Source of the DNA: Mycoplasma sp. CAG:877
Lineage (GTDB): Bacteria > Bacillota_I > Bacilli_A > RF39 > UBA660
Reading direction: 5' to 3'
NCBI GenBank assembly: GCA_000433455.1
Contig: HF992493.1
Coordinates: 81,247 to 111,300, forward strand
DNA: 30,054 nucleotides
Part shown: piece by piece, positions 22,980 to 30,054 of the stretch
How the letters are laid out: each line of letters begins with the position of its first letter
How positions within the stretch are numbered: the stretch's first letter is position 1
Position numbers and translations under genes: made by a program
Notes under the pieces: generated by a model
Database searches by the model: none
What the model saw: the letters and a program-made list of their open reading frames with translations, nothing else
What the model was told of the DNA's origin: nothing

Positions 22980-25013
22980 ATGAAAGACAAGAAGAAGATT
23001 GTAATCTTTGGTTTATCTATATCTTTATTTGTTGCTCTTTTAATTGTTCTTATAAACAGATCTTTTGCAGTTCCTTTAGATGATGGTGCTAGAGTTGCTC
23101 CTAATAGTGATTTAACTTATTATATTGATGTTATTTATGATGGTAAAGATGCTACCGCTGTTTCTTCTAGTGATACTGTTACAGCTAATGTCAATAGTGA
23201 TTATATTTATGTTGAAGATAAATTACCCGATGGATTGACTTTTAAAAACTTTGTTACTACTAGTGATGGTACAATTGGTGCTGTTAAGCGTAGTGATGGT
23301 AGTAGTTGCCCTGGTTATGTAGTCGGTGATAGTGCTGGTTTAGTCTATGATGATACTACAAGAACTGTTTCTTTTAAAGTTAAAAATTTACAAGCAGGTT
23401 GTAAATTAACTGTTGGTATTGTTACTACGACTCCTTCTTTACCAAGTGGTAAAAGACTTGATTTTTATAATACAGCGTTTGCTAGAGAAAATAATTTTAC
23501 GTTTAAGTCAAATACAGTACATGTATTTATGGGTGATGAAGAAGCTACGTTATATACTGTTACTTATAAATATACTGGTACAGTACCTGATGGTGCTCCA
23601 GTTCCAGAAGTTGGTTCTTATAGTGAAGGTACAACGGTAGGAGTTGAAGCTAATCCAACAATTGCAGGATATACATTCTCTGGTTGGAGTACGAGGGATG
23701 TTACTGTTTCTAATAATTCATTTACAATGCCAAGAAAGAATGTAACATTTACTGGTAGCTTTACTGCTAAGACTAAATATAATGTTAGTTATAGTATTTC
23801 TGGTACGCTTCCAGAGGGATTCGTTGCTCCAACAACTAAGTCTTATGGTGCTGGTGATGATGTTGTTCTTGATACTTTAAAAGTTGGAGATGTTATTAAC
23901 GGATATAGATTCTTAGGTTGGTCTTCAACAGTTGATCTTAGTGATGGAATATTCCAAATGCCAAGTTCTAATGTAACGATAGTTGGTAGGTTTGAACAAA
24001 TAAAATATACGGTTTCTTATCAATTCCAAGGTGCAGTTATTCCAAGTAATGCTGATAGTTTATTACCAGCATCAGCTACTTATGCTCCAGGTGAGATTGT
24101 TACAGTTGCATCTGAGCCAGTTGCTTCTGGATATAAGTTCTTAGGTTGGTATAAGTCAGCAACTTTTGAAATGCCAGAAGAGGATGTTGTTATTTATGGT
24201 GAATGGATGCGTTTTTCAGGATACTTTGTACCAACAATAACAATAACAATTCCAAATCAAAAATCAATTTATCAAAATGGAGAAGTTGTCAACTTCCAGA
24301 TAACAGTTAAAAATAATGCAAGTATCGCAATAAATGATGTTATGATACAGGATTATTTAGAGGGTGTTACATTTAATACTGGTAGCAATTATACTGTGCT
24401 TAGTGATAGTATTGCTAAGATAAGTACAATAGCTGCTGGTGGTAGTGTTACACTTACTGCTAAGTTTACAGCTGGTAGTGATGTAGTTAAAGATTATGTT
24501 AATACAGTAGAACTTACTGGTGCTATTGCTGATAATTATTATTACTTAGATACTTCTAAAGATTATAAAGTGTCAGCATACTTTAAAGTTGCTAATGTTG
24601 ATTTAAAGATAAATTTAACAAATAAGAATAATACAGCGTTAACAGGTGGTAAATTTACTTTATATAGTGATTCCTCACTAAGTAATAAAATTTCTGAAGG
24701 ATTAGAGTTTACAGGATTAGTTCCTGGACAAACATATTATTTAAAACAAACAAGAGCACATACTGGATATGTATTATTAAGTGATACATATATGGTTGTT
24801 GTAGATAGTTCAGGTAATGTAACTGTTAGTGGACAAAAGTATGATAATACTACCGGTGTTGTTACACTTGATCTTGTAAATGAAACAATTAATATGTTAC
24901 CTAATACAGGTGGTGTTGGTAATATACCGTATATTGTGACAGGACTTATCATTATTGTTGTTTCATCTTGTGGATATGTATTATATATGAGAAAGAAAGA
25001 GGAGATTATATAA
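22980..25013 (+). CDS. LPXTG-anchored surface adhesin with InlB-like repeats, DUF11-like and Cna_B-like domains
   Basis: 677 residues from ATG 22980 (AGAGAGGAG 7 bases upstream; an in-frame ATG at 22956 has no site). A hydrophobic signal segment (about 7-26) ends near SFA. Residues about 30-185 form an adhesin-like region. Three repeats of about 70 residues follow (about 190-409), each with a GYxFxGW motif and an FxMPxxNV motif, resembling InlB/Listeria-Bacteroides repeats. A DUF11-like beta-sandwich (about 410-545) and a Cna_B/SpaA-type domain (about 545-630) come next. The sorting signal is LPNTGG (from 640), hydrophobic helix, RKKEE. The likely role is tip adhesin or large wall-anchored adhesin. 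The next gene abuts it. Confidence 0.85.
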   Translation: MKDKKKIVIFGLSISLFVALLIVLINRSFAVPLDDGARVAPNSDLTYYIDVIYDGKDATAVSSSDTVTANVNSDYIYVEDKLPDGLTFKNFVTTSDGTIGAVKRSDGSSCPGYVVGDSAGLVYDDTTRTVSFKVKNLQAGCKLTVGIVTTTPSLPSGKRLDFYNTAFARENNFTFKSNTVHVFMGDEEATLYTVTYKYTGTVPDGAPVPEVGSYSEGTTVGVEANPTIAGYTFSGWSTRDVTVSNNSFTMPRKNVTFTGSFTAKTKYNVSYSISGTLPEGFVAPTTKSYGAGDDVVLDTLKVGDVINGYRFLGWSSTVDLSDGIFQMPSSNVTIVGRFEQIKYTVSYQFQGAVIPSNADSLLPASATYAPGEIVTVASEPVASGYKFLGWYKSATFEMPEEDVVIYGEWMRFSGYFVPTITITIPNQKSIYQNGEVVNFQITVKNNASIAINDVMIQDYLEGVTFNTGSNYTVLSDSIAKISTIAAGGSVTLTAKFTAGSDVVKDYVNTVELTGAIADNYYYLDTSKDYKVSAYFKVANVDLKINLTNKNNTALTGGKFTLYSDSSLSNKISEGLEFTGLVPGQTYYLKQTRAHTGYVLLSDTYMVVVDSSGNVTVSGQKYDNTTGVVTLDLVNETINMLPNTGGVGNIPYIVTGLIIIVVSSCGYVLYMRKKEEII

Positions 25014-25811
25014 ATGAAAAAAATTAAATTGTTAATGGCATTTGTTGTAGCTTTCTTTTTTACCATTACTAATGTTTATGCAGAGATTGAAGTTAATAGA
25101 GTAAGTAGTATTATTGGTAAGTATAGTTATAGTGATTTTAATATTACAGATACTAATGTTTACTTATATAAGATTGCTGATATGAATGGGATGGCTGAGT
25201 TTACTTATATTGATGGTTTTACGGGTTTTACTACTGATATTAATAAATTACAAAGTTTTGAATGGAATGATTATACTATTAAAATTAATAAGTATATAAC
25301 TGATAATAATATTAATTATATTGCTAGTACTAAGACTGATGGTAATGGACAATTTGTATTTAAAGATTTGAAAGTAGGTTTATATTTAATTAGAGTTGAT
25401 AGTATGAAGACAAAGGATTATGAGTATTCTTCTGGACCACTTTTAGTTAGTTTACCTAATTATAATGAAATTCAAGATATACATATGTATGATTTAAATG
25501 TATTTGTTAAGACTGAGGCTAAGTCATTAAATGTTAATCCTGGTGGTGGAGTAAATCCTCCATATACAGCTGATTCAATATATGTATATGTTGCTATATT
25601 TGGAATAGCCTTAGTTATATTTATTGTTACTATTATACTTATTCTTAAGAGAAAAAAGAAAAATGATGTTAATAGTGAGACTACTATCAATACGATTAGT
25701 AATACTAGTGAGATAGACAATAACATAGTTAATAATAATGTAGTAAGTAATAATAATTTAAATACTAATGTTCGGGATGATAATTCTAATGTTTCAGAAG
25801 ATACTATTTAA
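25014..25811 (+). CDS. Secreted Cna_B-like surface protein with atypical anchor (minor or basal pilin candidate)
   Basis: 265 residues. A clear signal peptide (1-23, cleavage after VYA). The external part (24-175) includes a Cna_B-like segment with NGQFVFKDLKVGLYLIRV. It ends with GGGVNPPYTADS (177-188), a hydrophobic helix (188-211) and RKKKN. PPYTA sits where LPXTG would be, giving a possible divergent sorting motif. Unlike normal sorting signals, the basic stop is followed by a 50-residue Asn/Ser/Thr-rich tail, so a plain transmembrane anchor is the alternative. It starts directly after the adhesin stop, with GAGGAG about 12 bases upstream, so both come from one transcript. Size and position suit a base or linker subunit of a pilus, which is inference. 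Confidence 0.7.
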   Translation: MKKIKLLMAFVVAFFFTITNVYAEIEVNRVSSIIGKYSYSDFNITDTNVYLYKIADMNGMAEFTYIDGFTGFTTDINKLQSFEWNDYTIKINKYITDNNINYIASTKTDGNGQFVFKDLKVGLYLIRVDSMKTKDYEYSSGPLLVSLPNYNEIQDIHMYDLNVFVKTEAKSLNVNPGGGVNPPYTADSIYVYVAIFGIALVIFIVTIILILKRKKKNDVNSETTINTISNTSEIDNNIVNNNVVSNNNLNTNVRDDNSNVSEDTI

Positions 25812-25835
25812 AAAAGTATTTAGATAAGATATAAT
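25807..25835 (+). promoter_or_regulatory. Candidate promoter upstream of the first pilin
   Basis: TTTAAA (25807-25812), 17-base spacer, TATAAT (25830-25835). This gives a 5' leader of about 120 bases before the pilin ATG. A second weak option (TGtTATATA near 25932-25940) lies closer. No known riboswitch was recognised in the gap; there is only a 6-base A/T-rich inverted repeat (TATTCA/TGAATA). Confidence 0.4.
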
Positions 25836-25965
25836 TAATTTAAGATAGCAAGATCTTTATTCAGATGTTGTTTAGATGAATATGAGTAACTGCAGCTCGT
25901 AAATATTTTAATGATATTTGGATTGGGTTTGTTATATATAAAAGTAAAGAAAGGACGATTATTTT

Positions 25966-27468
25966 ATGAAGAAAAGTATTATAGGGTTGTTAGCTGCTAT
26001 ATTTACATTTGGGCTTGTATTAAATGTTAATGCAGAAGCAATTACAACTGATTCGAGCAAAAAAGGTACTGTTGATACTAATAGTGCTTTAGTAACTAAT
26101 CAAGCTGCTATTAATATTACTAATGCTCCTACTGGTGATGTATTAGTTGCTTATAAAATTTTAGATACATTTTATAATGCTTCAACTAATGTATTTACTT
26201 ATGAGTTCACTAGTGACTTTAAAGCTTTCTTAGCTACTACAACAGATTATAAAAACTTAACTGTAGAACAATACTATGCTTTAACTTCTGGTGATACTAC
26301 ATCTGGTTCTACTAGAACTCAATCTACACTAGATAAGTTAGTTAGTTTATATGCTGCTTATGTAAAGACTCATTCTGTTACATCAGGAGCAACATTAACT
26401 TATCAAGCAGGTGAGGGGGCTACAGGAGCTGTTGTTCCAGCTGGAGCATATTTAGTAATTCCTAAATCTACAATTCATGTTTATGCAGTAATGGTTGGTA
26501 ATGTTATTCCAACTGCTAATGGTAGCGAATGGGTTATCAATGATGCAACAATTAAGGCTAAAATTAGTTCAGCATCAGTTACTAAGTCAATTGGAAGTAT
26601 TGGACATGTTGATGGTAACTATTCTGTTGGAGAAGAATTTTCTTACTTCCTAGTAGGAACTGTTCCACAATATCCAACTAATGCTACTAATAAGACTTAT
26701 ACAATAACTGATACAGTTGGTGCTGGTATTACATTATCTGGTGTTAGTAGTATTGTTATAAAAGATGGTAATACTACATTGACTAATTCAAATGGTGTAT
26801 TTAAGAATGCTTCTGGTAATACAGTTGCAACAATTACAATTTCAGGACAAAAAATTACTATAGTTTTTGATGCTAATTATGTTCAAAGTACAACAGTAAC
26901 TGTTGAATACAAGGCTAAATTAAATAGTAGTGCAGTAGTTGGTTCTGCAGGTAACTTGAATAGTGCAACTTTAACTTATTCAAATGATCCATATGGTACT
27001 GGAACTAATACAACTTCAGCAGTAAATGCTTCAGCTTTTACTTATGGTATCGAAGTATTAATCTATGCTGATAAAGATCATAGTATTGTATTATCAGGAG
27101 TTAAATTTGAAATCTATTCAGATGCAGATTTAACTAATAAAATTGGTGAAGTAACTACTGATTCTAATGGTAAAGCTCTTTTACCAGGTGTTGCTGAAGG
27201 TACTTATTATTTAAAACAAGTTTCTACTGCTCCTGGTTATAATTTACCTAGAGATGCAGTTCAAGTTAAAGTAAAAATTGAAGGTTCTGTAGAAGGAACT
27301 GATGAAGGTTACTATGTAGCTGAAGTATCTGCATTTGAAGCTGGTACATTACCTTTTACTGGTAGTGTTGGTACAGTTTTATATACTATGATTGGTTTAA
27401 TTACTGTAGTTAGTGCAATTTTACTATTCGTATTATATAATAGAAAAAAAGAACAAGAACAAGCTTAG
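25966..27468 (+). CDS. LPXTG pilin with isopeptide-type domains (major pilin candidate)
   Basis: 500 residues. Signal peptide 1-23 (cleavage after VNA). The N-terminal domain to about 200 contains WVINDATIKAK, at the place of the usual pilin (YPKN) motif. The second domain starts with VTKSIGSIG (candidate isopeptide Lys) and ends with YSNDPYGTG (candidate Asn), as in SpaA-type backbone pilins, with YPTNATNKTYTITD between. A Cna_B-like domain (about 358-450) has YYLKQVSTAPGY. The sorting signal is LPFTGS (462-467), helix, RKKEQEQA. Cell-wall fibre subunit joined by a sortase. Strong Shine-Dalgarno (GAAAGGA). It is closely related to the next gene. Confidence 0.87.
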   Translation: MKKSIIGLLAAIFTFGLVLNVNAEAITTDSSKKGTVDTNSALVTNQAAINITNAPTGDVLVAYKILDTFYNASTNVFTYEFTSDFKAFLATTTDYKNLTVEQYYALTSGDTTSGSTRTQSTLDKLVSLYAAYVKTHSVTSGATLTYQAGEGATGAVVPAGAYLVIPKSTIHVYAVMVGNVIPTANGSEWVINDATIKAKISSASVTKSIGSIGHVDGNYSVGEEFSYFLVGTVPQYPTNATNKTYTITDTVGAGITLSGVSSIVIKDGNTTLTNSNGVFKNASGNTVATITISGQKITIVFDANYVQSTTVTVEYKAKLNSSAVVGSAGNLNSATLTYSNDPYGTGTNTTSAVNASAFTYGIEVLIYADKDHSIVLSGVKFEIYSDADLTNKIGEVTTDSNGKALLPGVAEGTYYLKQVSTAPGYNLPRDAVQVKVKIEGSVEGTDEGYYVAEVSAFEAGTLPFTGSVGTVLYTMIGLITVVSAILLFVLYNRKKEQEQA

Positions 27469-27489
27469 TTTTATATAAGTGTTGTTTAG

Positions 27490-27521
27490 ATAGTCAATGC
27501 TTAAGTATTGACTATTTTTTT
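27490..27521 (+). terminator. Terminator between the two pilin genes
   Basis: Perfect 9-base stem ATAGTCAAT (27490-27498) with ATTGACTAT (27507-27515), inner C-G pair in the loop, T-run to 27521. The two pilins are therefore mostly separate transcripts. Confidence 0.88.
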
Positions 27522-27529
27522 GTGTGTAC

Positions 27530-27558
27530 TTGTTTTTTTGATGATTTTTTAGTATTAT
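27530..27558 (+). promoter_or_regulatory. Promoter of the second pilin gene
   Basis: TTGTTT (27530-27535), 17-base spacer, TATTAT (27553-27558), 22 bases before the ATG. Confidence 0.5.
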
Positions 27559-27579
27559 GTATTAAGATAGGTGGTGTCT

Positions 27580-29037
27580 ATGAAAAGAAAAAAAATAATT
27601 TTATTAATAACTATTTTTATATTTTGTATGTTTTTTGATGTTAAGGCTCTTAAAGTTAATTCTAATATTTCTGGAACAGTTGATCCTAATAGTAAATTAG
27701 TAATTGATACTTCTTCGTATGAGTTAGATAATACAAATGATATATCGGCCTATAAGATAATTAATGTTTTTTATAATTCGACTAGCAATGTTATTACTTA
27801 TGAGTTCACTAGTAATTTTAAAGCATATTTAGCTAGTAATTCTACTTATAAGAATTTAACTATTGATGATTATATGCAATTGACTTCTAATAATACGGCA
27901 TCAACAATTACTAATTCTACATTAGATAAACTATTGAGTTTTTATACTACTTATGTTAAAACACATAGTATATCTCCAGAGTTTTCTAATGACTGGATGT
28001 TATTTTTAGAAGCTGGTGTATATTTAATTTTGCCTATAAATACAATGGATATTTATGCGGTTATGACAGCAAATATTGTTCCTTTTGTTGGGGCTAATGG
28101 AACTTGGGCTTTATATGATGGCTATTCTGGGAATGCTAAAGTTACTAGTGTTAGTGTTAGTAAGTCTGTTTCGGCAATAGGAACAATAAGTGCTAGTTAT
28201 GGTTTTAGTGATACTTTTAAATATTATATAGTTGGTACTGTTCCTTCTTATCCAACTAATTCTACTAATAGAGTTTATACTATTACTGATACACTTGGTT
28301 CTGGTATTAGTATGGTTGGTGTTAATAATTTTGTTATTAAAGATGGAGCAACTACTTTAACTACTAATAGTAATGGTACAGTAGTAAATGCTTCAGGTAA
28401 TAAGGTTGCTACTATATCAGTTTCAGGACAAAATATAACGGTTACTTTTGATGTTAATTATGTTACTACGAATAATGTTACTATTATGTACGATGCTAAG
28501 ATTAATTCTAGTGCAGTTTTAGGCAGTCTTGGTAATTTAAATAGTGCAGTTCTTAAATATTCAAATGATCCATATGGTACTGGTACTGTTAGTACTACAG
28601 CTGTTAAGACTACTGTCTATACATATGGTATTGAGTTATTAGCGTATGATAAGAGTAGTACTTCTACTAAGCTTTCTGGAGCTTATTATGATGTTTATTC
28701 TGATTCTGGTTTAACTAAAAAAGTAGGTACAATAACTACTGGTAGTGATGGTATTGGTACTTTACGAGGAGTTGCTGAAGGTACTTATTATATTAAAAAT
28801 ACGAAAGCATCTACTGGATATGAAATTACTAATACAACTAGTATGAAGGTAAAAATAACTGGTTCAGTTGCTGGTAGTACAACAGGTTACTATAAAGTAG
28901 AAATGCCTGCTACAAAGACTGCTACTTTACCATTTACAGGTGGTATAGGTACAATTATTTATACAATTATTGGTATGGGTATAGTTATTTGCTCTATTGC
29001 TATGATTTTCATATATAAAAAGAAAAATAATTATTAA
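27580..29037 (+). CDS. LPXTG pilin, paralogue of the preceding gene
   Basis: 485 residues from ATG 27580, chosen over GTG 27571, which would lie on the ribosome binding site GATAGGTGG. Signal peptide about 1-25 (ending VKA). It has the same domain order as its neighbour: N-terminal domain with FYNSTSNVITYEFTSNFKAY, a second domain with SVSKSVSAIG, YPTNSTNRVYTITD and YSNDPYGTG, a Cna_B-like domain with YYIKNTKASTGY, and the sorting signal LPFTGG (450-455), helix, KKKNNY. Divergence is high in the first 190 residues and low around the YSNDPYGTGT block, pointing to an old tandem duplication. It could be an alternative backbone or an ancillary subunit. Confidence 0.87.
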   Translation: MKRKKIILLITIFIFCMFFDVKALKVNSNISGTVDPNSKLVIDTSSYELDNTNDISAYKIINVFYNSTSNVITYEFTSNFKAYLASNSTYKNLTIDDYMQLTSNNTASTITNSTLDKLLSFYTTYVKTHSISPEFSNDWMLFLEAGVYLILPINTMDIYAVMTANIVPFVGANGTWALYDGYSGNAKVTSVSVSKSVSAIGTISASYGFSDTFKYYIVGTVPSYPTNSTNRVYTITDTLGSGISMVGVNNFVIKDGATTLTTNSNGTVVNASGNKVATISVSGQNITVTFDVNYVTTNNVTIMYDAKINSSAVLGSLGNLNSAVLKYSNDPYGTGTVSTTAVKTTVYTYGIELLAYDKSSTSTKLSGAYYDVYSDSGLTKKVGTITTGSDGIGTLRGVAEGTYYIKNTKASTGYEITNTTSMKVKITGSVAGSTTGYYKVEMPATKTATLPFTGGIGTIIYTIIGMGIVICSIAMIFIYKKKNNY

Positions 29038-29058
29038 GTTTACATTTTTTGTAATTAA

Positions 29059-29089
29059 TTGTTTTATTATTTTTTTTATATGTTATAAT
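29059..29089 (+). promoter_or_regulatory. Extended -10 promoter of the TasA/CalY-like gene
   Basis: TATAAT (29084-29089) with TGt directly before (29081-29083). TTGTTT at 29059-29064 is a loose -35 with a long 19-base spacer. About 100 bases of leader follow. Confidence 0.55.
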
Positions 29090-29094
29090 ACTTT

Positions 29095-29166
29095 ATGTAA
29101 GATAAGGCTTTATCTTATGTATACCATGATAGTTATGGGAGTAGCTATTATGTGATTTACTCCCAT
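29095..29166 (+). other. Structured 5' leader with two stem-loops
   Basis: Stem 1: TAAGATAA (29098-29105) with TTATCTTA (29110-29117), loop GGCT, extendable outward by G-U and A-U pairs. Stem 2: ATGGGAGTA (29135-29143) with TACTCCCAT (29158-29166), 14-base loop. Neither has a T-run, so they are not ordinary terminators. They may stabilise the mRNA or control access to the very strong ribosome binding site that follows (AAGGAGGTGA, 29180-29189). No known riboswitch family recognised. Confidence 0.5.
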
Positions 29167-29193
29167 TAATTATATTTGTAAGGAGGTGAGTAC

Positions 29194-29856
29194 GTGGATA
29201 AGAATAATAGTTATAAAGTTATGGTTATTGCTGCTTTAGTTATTGGAGTTGTAGCTTTATCAGTTGGTTTTGCTGCATTTTCTCGTAGCTTAACTATTAC
29301 TAATTCAATAGCAACATATAAAGCAACTGATAAGGATTTAAAAGTAAATTTTTCTACTTCTAATACTGAAACAGTTGGTGGTAATGTAACTGGTGTTTTG
29401 TCTGGCACTGGTGTTGTTGATACTAATGCTGGAACTGCAACTATTAATGGTGCTACTGATACAGGTTTTACTAATATTAGTGGTATTACTGCTCCTTTTA
29501 CTAAAAAGGGACAAAAAGCTACTTATACATTTTATTTAAATAATGATAGTGATTATACAGCTTATTTAAAATCAGCTTCATTTGCATCTCCTGAGAAAAC
29601 TTGTACTGCAGTTGATGGTACTGATGCAACTTTAGTTACTAATGCTTGTAAAGATATAAGTTTAACTTTAACAATTGATAATACAAAGGTTTTAGCAACA
29701 GGTACAACTGGTTTTAATGCTATTACTTTAGCAGCAGGCGATAAAAAGACTGTAGTTGTTGAGGTTGAATATAATGGTTCTAATGTTTTACCTGATGGTG
29801 ACTTTAATGTTGCTTTTGGTGATATTACATTAAATTTCTCAACATTAGAAAATTAG
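29194..29856 (+). CDS. TasA/CalY-like secreted fibre or surface protein
   Basis: 220 residues, GTG start with a ten-base match to the anti-Shine-Dalgarno (AAGGAGGTGA), a sign of high expression. A hydrophobic segment at about 8-28 (VMVIAALVIGVVALSVGFAA) is followed by FSRSLTI, similar to the SipW-processed signal of TasA and camelysin proteins. The rest is a beta-rich Thr/Asn/Gly domain of one fold, with FTKKGQKATYTFYLNNDSDYTAYL and a C-terminal ITLNFSTLEN strand. Two cysteines (in KTCTAV and NACKD) may pair. There is no sorting signal. The TasA family forms biofilm fibres and is processed by a dedicated signal peptidase. The call is by resemblance only; a generic secreted protein is the alternative. 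Confidence 0.6.
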   Translation: MDKNNSYKVMVIAALVIGVVALSVGFAAFSRSLTITNSIATYKATDKDLKVNFSTSNTETVGGNVTGVLSGTGVVDTNAGTATINGATDTGFTNISGITAPFTKKGQKATYTFYLNNDSDYTAYLKSASFASPEKTCTAVDGTDATLVTNACKDISLTLTIDNTKVLATGTTGFNAITLAAGDKKTVVVEVEYNGSNVLPDGDFNVAFGDITLNFSTLEN

Positions 29857-29864
29857 TATTAATT

Positions 29865-29897
29865 TAGACACAGTAGAAGTGGTGTCTACTGTGTCTA
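29865..29897 (+). terminator. Strong stem-loop with poor T-run after the TasA/CalY-like gene
   Basis: Perfect 13-base stem TAGACACAGTAGA (29865-29877) with TCTACTGTGTCTA (29885-29897), seven-base loop. It is followed by TTTAATATATTTT, not a clean T-run, so termination may be partial, giving more of the first gene's mRNA than of the next. Confidence 0.6.
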
Positions 29898-29938
29898 TTT
29901 AATATATTTTAATAAGACTATTTGGAGGAATAGATAAT

Positions 29939-30054
29939 ATGAAAAGGGGAAATATAAGAATACTTATTTTTGATATTTTACTAATTGTATTTGTGCTTTT
30001 AAATAGTTTTATAGGAAATATATTAAAAAATTATACAACAATAATATTCTTATT
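29939..30054 (+). CDS. Membrane protein, N-terminal part only (cut by the window edge)
   Basis: 38 residues are visible from ATG 29939: MKRGNIR, then a hydrophobic stretch ILIFDILLIVFVLLNSFIG, then NILKNYTTIIFL. GGAGG at 29924-29928 is the ribosome binding site. A basic start followed by a hydrophobic helix fits a signal peptidase, a sortase, or any polytopic membrane protein. Given the TasA/CalY-like gene before it, a SipW-type signal peptidase is possible but cannot be shown from this fragment. Confidence 0.55.
   Translation, partial: MKRGNIRILIFDILLIVFVLLNSFIGNILKNYTTIIFL

Noticed and set aside
23550..24207. DNA-level repeat array in the adhesin
   Set aside because: The repetition is at protein level (three InlB-like repeats); the DNA copies are too diverged to be a tandem repeat or CRISPR.
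25812..25965. Riboswitch (for example cyclic di-GMP) before the first pilin
   Set aside because: Pilin genes can be controlled this way, but none of the conserved cores was recognised; only short A/T inverted repeats are present.

Overview
The window comes from a low-GC (about 30% by eye) Gram-positive bacterium using the standard genetic code (TGG for Trp, TGA as stop). The gene order fmt - x - rlmN - stp - prkC - rsgA - rpe is a Bacillota housekeeping cluster. PASTA kinase, LPXTG surface proteins and a 3D-domain wall protein mean it has a peptidoglycan wall, and two oxygen-sensitive class III ribonucleotide reductases mean an anaerobic life. An uncultured gut member of the Bacilli or Clostridia is a reasonable inference; I cannot name the species.

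Layout. 1-6725: end of fmt, an unknown membrane protein, the tightly coupled rlmN/stp/prkC/rsgA/rpe run, and a second unknown membrane protein. 6753-14118: separately promoted genes for a secreted 3D-domain protein, an ANL-family AMP-forming ligase, a hybrid histidine kinase (kinase-receiver-Hpt) and the RNA-binding protein Tex. Two perfect tandem TGTCGAA motifs (the Spo0A-box consensus) precede the ligase. 14181-15311: a type IV pilin-like protein with a large exported domain. 15333-15959 (minus): a Crp/Fnr regulator, the only minus-strand gene, divergent from the nucleotide genes and with a palindrome over its own -35 element.

16073-22881: deoxynucleotide metabolism. The first operon is nrdD1 - nucleoside deoxyribosyltransferase-like gene - nrdG1 - dut. 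The second is nrdD2 - a 53-residue ORF - nrdG2. The 53-residue ORF (22169-22330) is the glycyl radical domain that normally forms the C-terminus of NrdD, here a free-standing polypeptide with its own strong ribosome binding site. NrdD2 ends after its zinc-binding region and lacks the radical glycine. This split anaerobic ribonucleotide reductase is the most unusual thing in the window.

22980-30054: a surface-fibre region. It encodes a large LPXTG adhesin, a small protein with an atypical anchor, two tandem paralogous LPXTG pilins, a TasA/CalY-like secreted protein behind a structured leader, and the start of another membrane protein. No sortase is visible inside the window. The C-terminal Cna_B-like domains of the three LPXTG proteins appear to have lost the Lys and Glu normally used for the internal isopeptide bond.

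All family calls were made by reading motifs; no database search was run. No tRNA, rRNA, CRISPR array or insertion sequence was seen.
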